Assembly (NCBI RefSeq): GCF_030936135.1 | Contig: NC_082595.1 | Span: forward strand, 112,298,334 to 112,362,333 | DNA: 64,000 bases | Source of the DNA: Gavia stellata | Taxonomy: Eukaryota; Chordata; Aves; Gaviiformes; Gaviidae | Direction: 5' to 3' | Shown: positions 60,397 to 64,000 of the stretch, one piece after another | How positions within the stretch are numbered: the stretch's first letter is position 1 | How the letters are laid out: every line of letters starts with the position of its first letter | The notes under the pieces: generated by a model | What the model was told of the DNA's origin: nothing | The model's database searches: none | Seen by the model: only the letters and a program-made list of their open reading frames with translations | Position numbers and translations under genes: made by a program

Positions 60397-62874
60397 TCAG
60401 ATTACAATCCTAATTTCAATTCCACATCTTTGGTTTGGGTCTAACCCAGTTTCTCCATCTATCCTACTGCCCTACGCAGGCATCACCAGGGTCCTTTTCT
60501 GTCCCGGGCCCGCAGCTGGGTTGGCCATGGCCAGGTGGGGAAGCTCTGCTCTCCAAACCGCCCCGCGGCTGCCCAGGTTGTGTTGGGGATGGTGCATCCC
60601 AGTGTAGATGGGTGAGGGACAGTGCCCAGGCAGTATTTTATTTCCTAATTTAGATGGAGCTGACAACTCCAAGTGGTGCAGGAGCAGGAGACCGGTTCTC
60701 CCTGAGGTCTTTAAGTGCAGGTTGGATCCTGCCTTGGGCAGCTGAGCCTTCATTCCAATCTCCCGGGGTCTTGCAGGTCTGGCAATGGGTTAAAAGCAAT
60801 GGCATCCCTCTGCTTTCCCACCCTACCTTGTGAGGGGTGTCTGGAGGTGGGGACCAAACAGAGATGCCATGATTTGCCTTTTGTCACTTCCCAGGGTCTC
60901 ATGATGGATGGATGGAGATGCCACCCCCCACCAGAGGGTCTCCCAGGCTGCAGGAGCCCAGGGAGCAAAGATCATGTAAGGGACATTACCAGAGAAGAGG
61001 GGACAGGACTTCATGGGCTGGAGGATGCTCTTAGCAAAGCCAGACCAAGATGCACATCTTGACCTCAGAGCCCTTTCTCAGAGGGAACAGGCACTTCAGT
61101 GTTGGCAATGCCTGGTGGGGTTCACTGTCCCCCCCCGGCCACTGTCTCTCCTGGGCTGCACCAGGCACACAGATGGCTTCATTGAAAGATGGCACGTGCC
61201 ACACAGGCAAAGAGCAAAGCGTGCCGTGGGGTGTGCAGCAGCCCCAGACTGCCCTCATCCGAGGCTTTGCGCAAGCTCTAAGTACCGAACCAGCCAGGCT
61301 GGGTTTGAAACAAGAGATGTTCCTACAGTCTGATAAAATTACGAGTGACCCAGAAAAACTCCCTCTCTTTCCATCAGCAGAAATGCCAGGGAAGGCAGCT
61401 GGGCACTTGATGAATTATGAAACGCTTGGAAATGAAAGGCTGTGTAGACAAGTGCTGAATATTTCATTCCCTCTTGGTCTGCCAGGGGAATTGGGTTGGG
61501 AGGAGTCCGAGGAAGGACTGTGTTATCCCAAGCCTAACCCAGATGCATCTTCACAATAATTCCCACCCTTGCAGACGAGCTGACCCAAGGTCTGCGAGCA
61601 GAGCTGGGGAGTGCAGAAGCACGTAAGTCAGGCTGAAAGGGTTGCAAAGATGTGCTAAGGGGATGGTGGAAGGGGCTGCATCTCACCATCTTCTCAGGAG
61701 ATGGGAGCATCTGCTTTTTGCCTGTTGCCACCGTCCAGATATTGCGGCTGGGGACAAGCTGCCACGGGGCTGGGACTGCCTCTGACATACCTGTTTTTAT
61801 CCGCTCCCGCGGTGGCATCAGCCTGCAATTCCGAGCACTCACAGGCAGCGTGCGCTTTCGACTCTAGCTCAGGTGGGGAGAGCATCGACGTGCTGGAGAT
61901 GGACGTGATGTTGCTCCAGCCTCTGGGCTTCTCTCAGGTGACCTTGTCCCAGACAGAGGCAGCACTGCAGCAGGTCGCAGAAGCAAGGGGTGTCTGGCAA
62001 GTCGGTTTGCGGGGTCAGGAGGGGACCCTGGCTCTCTGCTGCAGCTGGGGCACGTGCTCTCCTGATGGGTCCCACTGCCTGGGACATCTCCGCTCTCCTG
62101 TTCTCATGCAGAGATGTCACCTGGCTCTGAGGTCTCCCCCATCAGCCCCAGCTCCCCCCACCCCACAACCACACTCCGGAGCACGCACGGGAGGGCTCTG
62201 CACGAAATGCCCCTTGGAGACGTTTGCACCCTGTTTGACTCCTGGGGGTTTTTTCCTCCACTCTTTTTGCTATTTACTTTGACAGGGCCAGATCCAGATG
62301 CTCTCAGGGAGATCCACCATACGGGTGTGCGGCTGCTACCATGCCATAAAGCCTTGAGCACACAAACTTTAGCAGCTTTCATACCCCTCCTGGCAAAGCC
62401 ACGACAGCTACACCAGAGAAACCCTCCAGTTACTCCTGTTTCTAAGGTGACATTGATATTAAGATGTGATGTGTTGTGAGATGAGCTGAACTGTGGCGTC
62501 TCAGAGCTGCCAGCTGTGAGGGGCTTCATTAACTGTAAAGCACCAGGGAAATTCATGTGCGCTGTCACCACTACGTAGCAGAGCCACGCTCTTGCAGACC
62601 AGCCTCCCCTGCGCTCTGTCCCACCACCACCAGCAAGGGGGTTTAGAGAAACCAGAAGACCCCCTTGTTCCCCCAGTGTATCCTTTAGGACACCTTTAGG
62701 CATTTTGCATGGAATGGAGTTCCCTGGAGGCACCAATTCATTGCAAAGTCTTATCATGACTCCTTTAAGACTTCAGTTGCTTCCTCGGTGGGGTCAACAC
62801 CACCAGCCATCAGCTGAAACTACCACCACCACCATAAATGAACCCTCCAACTGACCAGTGCCTGGAGCGTGCAA
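60397..62874. other. intronic unique DNA, no exon seen
   Basis: Part of OTOF intron 3. Many short open frames without domain content. Otoferlin exon 4 was looked for here and not found. Confidence 0.5.
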
Positions 62875-63235
62875 CCTGCAGGGAGAGGTGGAGGGAGCAG
62901 GGCTTGGTTGGTCTGGTGGAGAGGAGACCAAGGGACCACCTAACAGCAGCCTGCAGCTACTCAAAGGGGAGTTACAGAGATAACAGTAGTGACAGGTGAA
63001 ATAACAAGGAGCCACAGGCTGTGGCTCAGGAGGTTCATCTTGGATAGCAGGAAAATACTCTTCCCCAGGAGGGTGGTGCAGCCTCAACAGGTCAGCGAAG
63101 AGGTGGGGGATCTCCACCCGTGGATGTTTTTGAGGCTTGGATAGATGAAGCCATGGCCAAACTCATCTAGAGTTGGTGATGGTCTTGCTCGGTGCAGGAG
63201 GTCCCTTCCACACAACAGGTCTGTGATATTCAGAC
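62875..63235 (+). mobile_element. old CR1 LINE 3' fragment
   Basis: Diverged but ordered CR1 landmarks: GCAGCCTGCAGCTACTCAAA, GGAGGTTCATCTTGGATAGC, AGGAAAATACTCTTCCCCAG and AGGAGGTCCCTTCCACACAA. All frames are broken. Of an older subfamily than the other copies in the window. Confidence 0.65.
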
Positions 63236-64000
63236 GTACCGGCCCTTGAAGAAAAAGCTCTGAGCTCTGCTGCGAGATCCCTCGGGAAACATTTCAGCCC
63301 CGCACCGAGTTGTTGCTAAAGCAACAGCTGTGAGCACTGGGATTGCAGAGGGGAAACCAAGAGATGTTCAGGGAGTGAGAAGTGGGTACAGGCACATTCC
63401 TACCCCCTGCAATTATGAAATAAGGCAAGGCAGCTTGAAACCACCTTAGAGAAGCCCCTGCAGCTTCAACAGAAAGCAGAAACAGCCAAAGCTGCGGTAC
63501 TGCAGTCTGTTGTTCATCCTCCATCAGCCTGAGGATACTGAAGTGGAAGGTGGACTGCAGTCTCGTGTAAGTCAGCTTTCCCAGAGCATTAAATCCATCA
63601 GGAAAATTCAGCGATCTGTCTGAACGTGGTGAACGCACATCTGGTGTTGGACACGTGCTTGGTTTATGGTAGCTGAGCTTTGAAGGCTCTCCATATACTC
63701 CTAGCCCGCTGCAAAGACAAGAAAACCTAGCTCTTCCTCAGACCCGTAGACATCATACCATGTCCCTCGGCAAAGGAGCACCGTGAAACCATGGCTCTTC
63801 CCTGATCGTAACTCGGTAAACCAGAGCTGCTGGGAGGGAGCCTGAGCCCAGGGTGAGTTCTCTGGAGGTCAGGCTGGTTTCAGCTCACTCTGCATTTCCC
63901 ATCACAGTAGTAAGGACTTTTCCCATGGTTGAGGCGTGTTCCCACTTATAGACACATCTGCCATCGCTGTGTCCATGCAAGAAGCTTCCTATCCCTTCAT
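63236..64000. other. intronic unique DNA to the window edge
   Basis: No exon, RNA gene or repeat recognised. Confidence 0.5.

Larger units (their letters stand above)
47411..64000 (+). other. OTOF: OTOF intron 3 (partial, at least 16.6 kb)
   Basis: From the GTGAGA donor to the window's right edge without a recognisable fourth exon. Large 5' introns are usual for otoferlin. It includes the AGAGG microsatellite, the ORF-bearing CR1, an antisense solo LTR, further CR1 pieces, and unique AT-rich blocks (47760-48350, 50580-50960, 57220-57800) without coding signal. Confidence 0.85.

Noticed and set aside
1..64000. tRNA, rRNA, snoRNA or microRNA genes
   Set aside because: None could be recognised by eye. 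A covariance-model scan would be decisive and could not be run.

Overview
The window looks like part of a bird chromosome. It carries many 5'-truncated CR1 LINE copies ending in the avian ATTCTATGATTCTG-type tail, one solo retroviral LTR, and a large load of minisatellites and pentanucleotide repeats. It also holds vertebrate exons with GT/AG introns. The species cannot be told from the sequence alone. Nothing bacterial (operons, CRISPR, IS elements) is present, and almost all of the long open frames are by-products of tandem repeats or CR1.

Three genes can be supported, in the order and orientation I recall for human 2p23 (reversed): CIB4 (+), CIMIP2C/FAM166C (-), OTOF (+). At 6048-6174 there is a single CIB4-type exon with good splice sites, but with an in-frame 15-base loss and damaged core residues. 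At 13281-13393 on the minus strand there is one well-preserved internal exon of CIMIP2C, a ciliary doublet-microtubule inner protein. From 27996 rightwards lies the 5' end of otoferlin (OTOF), the hair-cell synaptic calcium sensor. Its first three coding exons are 27996-28074, 35951-36009 and 47322-47410. They encode residues 1-75 and two bases of codon 76, the N-terminal half of the C2A domain. Exon 4 lies beyond the right edge. Exons of the other two genes that should flank the ones found were searched for by eye and not found.

Layout. 1-6047: intergenic or CIB4 intron, with a 40-bp minisatellite (1732-2115), a 19-bp minisatellite (4471-4714) and a CR1 tail. 6048-13393: the CIB4 remnant, an exact 60-bp tandem duplication, a CR1 copy and the CIMIP2C exon. 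13394-27465: repeat-rich DNA with 39-bp (17612-18400), 16-bp (22689-23396) and 11-bp (23508-23580) tandem arrays and several CR1 pieces. 27466-28110: a 309-bp homopurine GGGAA/GGGGA tract, a 17-bp palindrome and the CpG-rich OTOF promoter and exon 1. 28075-35950: intron 1, with a 16-copy 53-bp minisatellite whose unit contains GGGTTAGGG. 36010-47321: intron 2, with a 20-copy 20-bp array and five CR1 copies. 47411-64000: start of intron 3, with a perfect AGAGG microsatellite, a CR1 copy that keeps an open 311-codon piece of its reverse transcriptase, an antisense solo LTR and more CR1.

No wholly new system was seen. The most interesting points are the apparent decay of CIB4 beside intact neighbours, the homopurine tract and palindrome just upstream of the otoferlin start, the telomere-like and CRE/ETS-like units in minisatellites, and an LTR flanked by two CR1 pieces that do not belong together.
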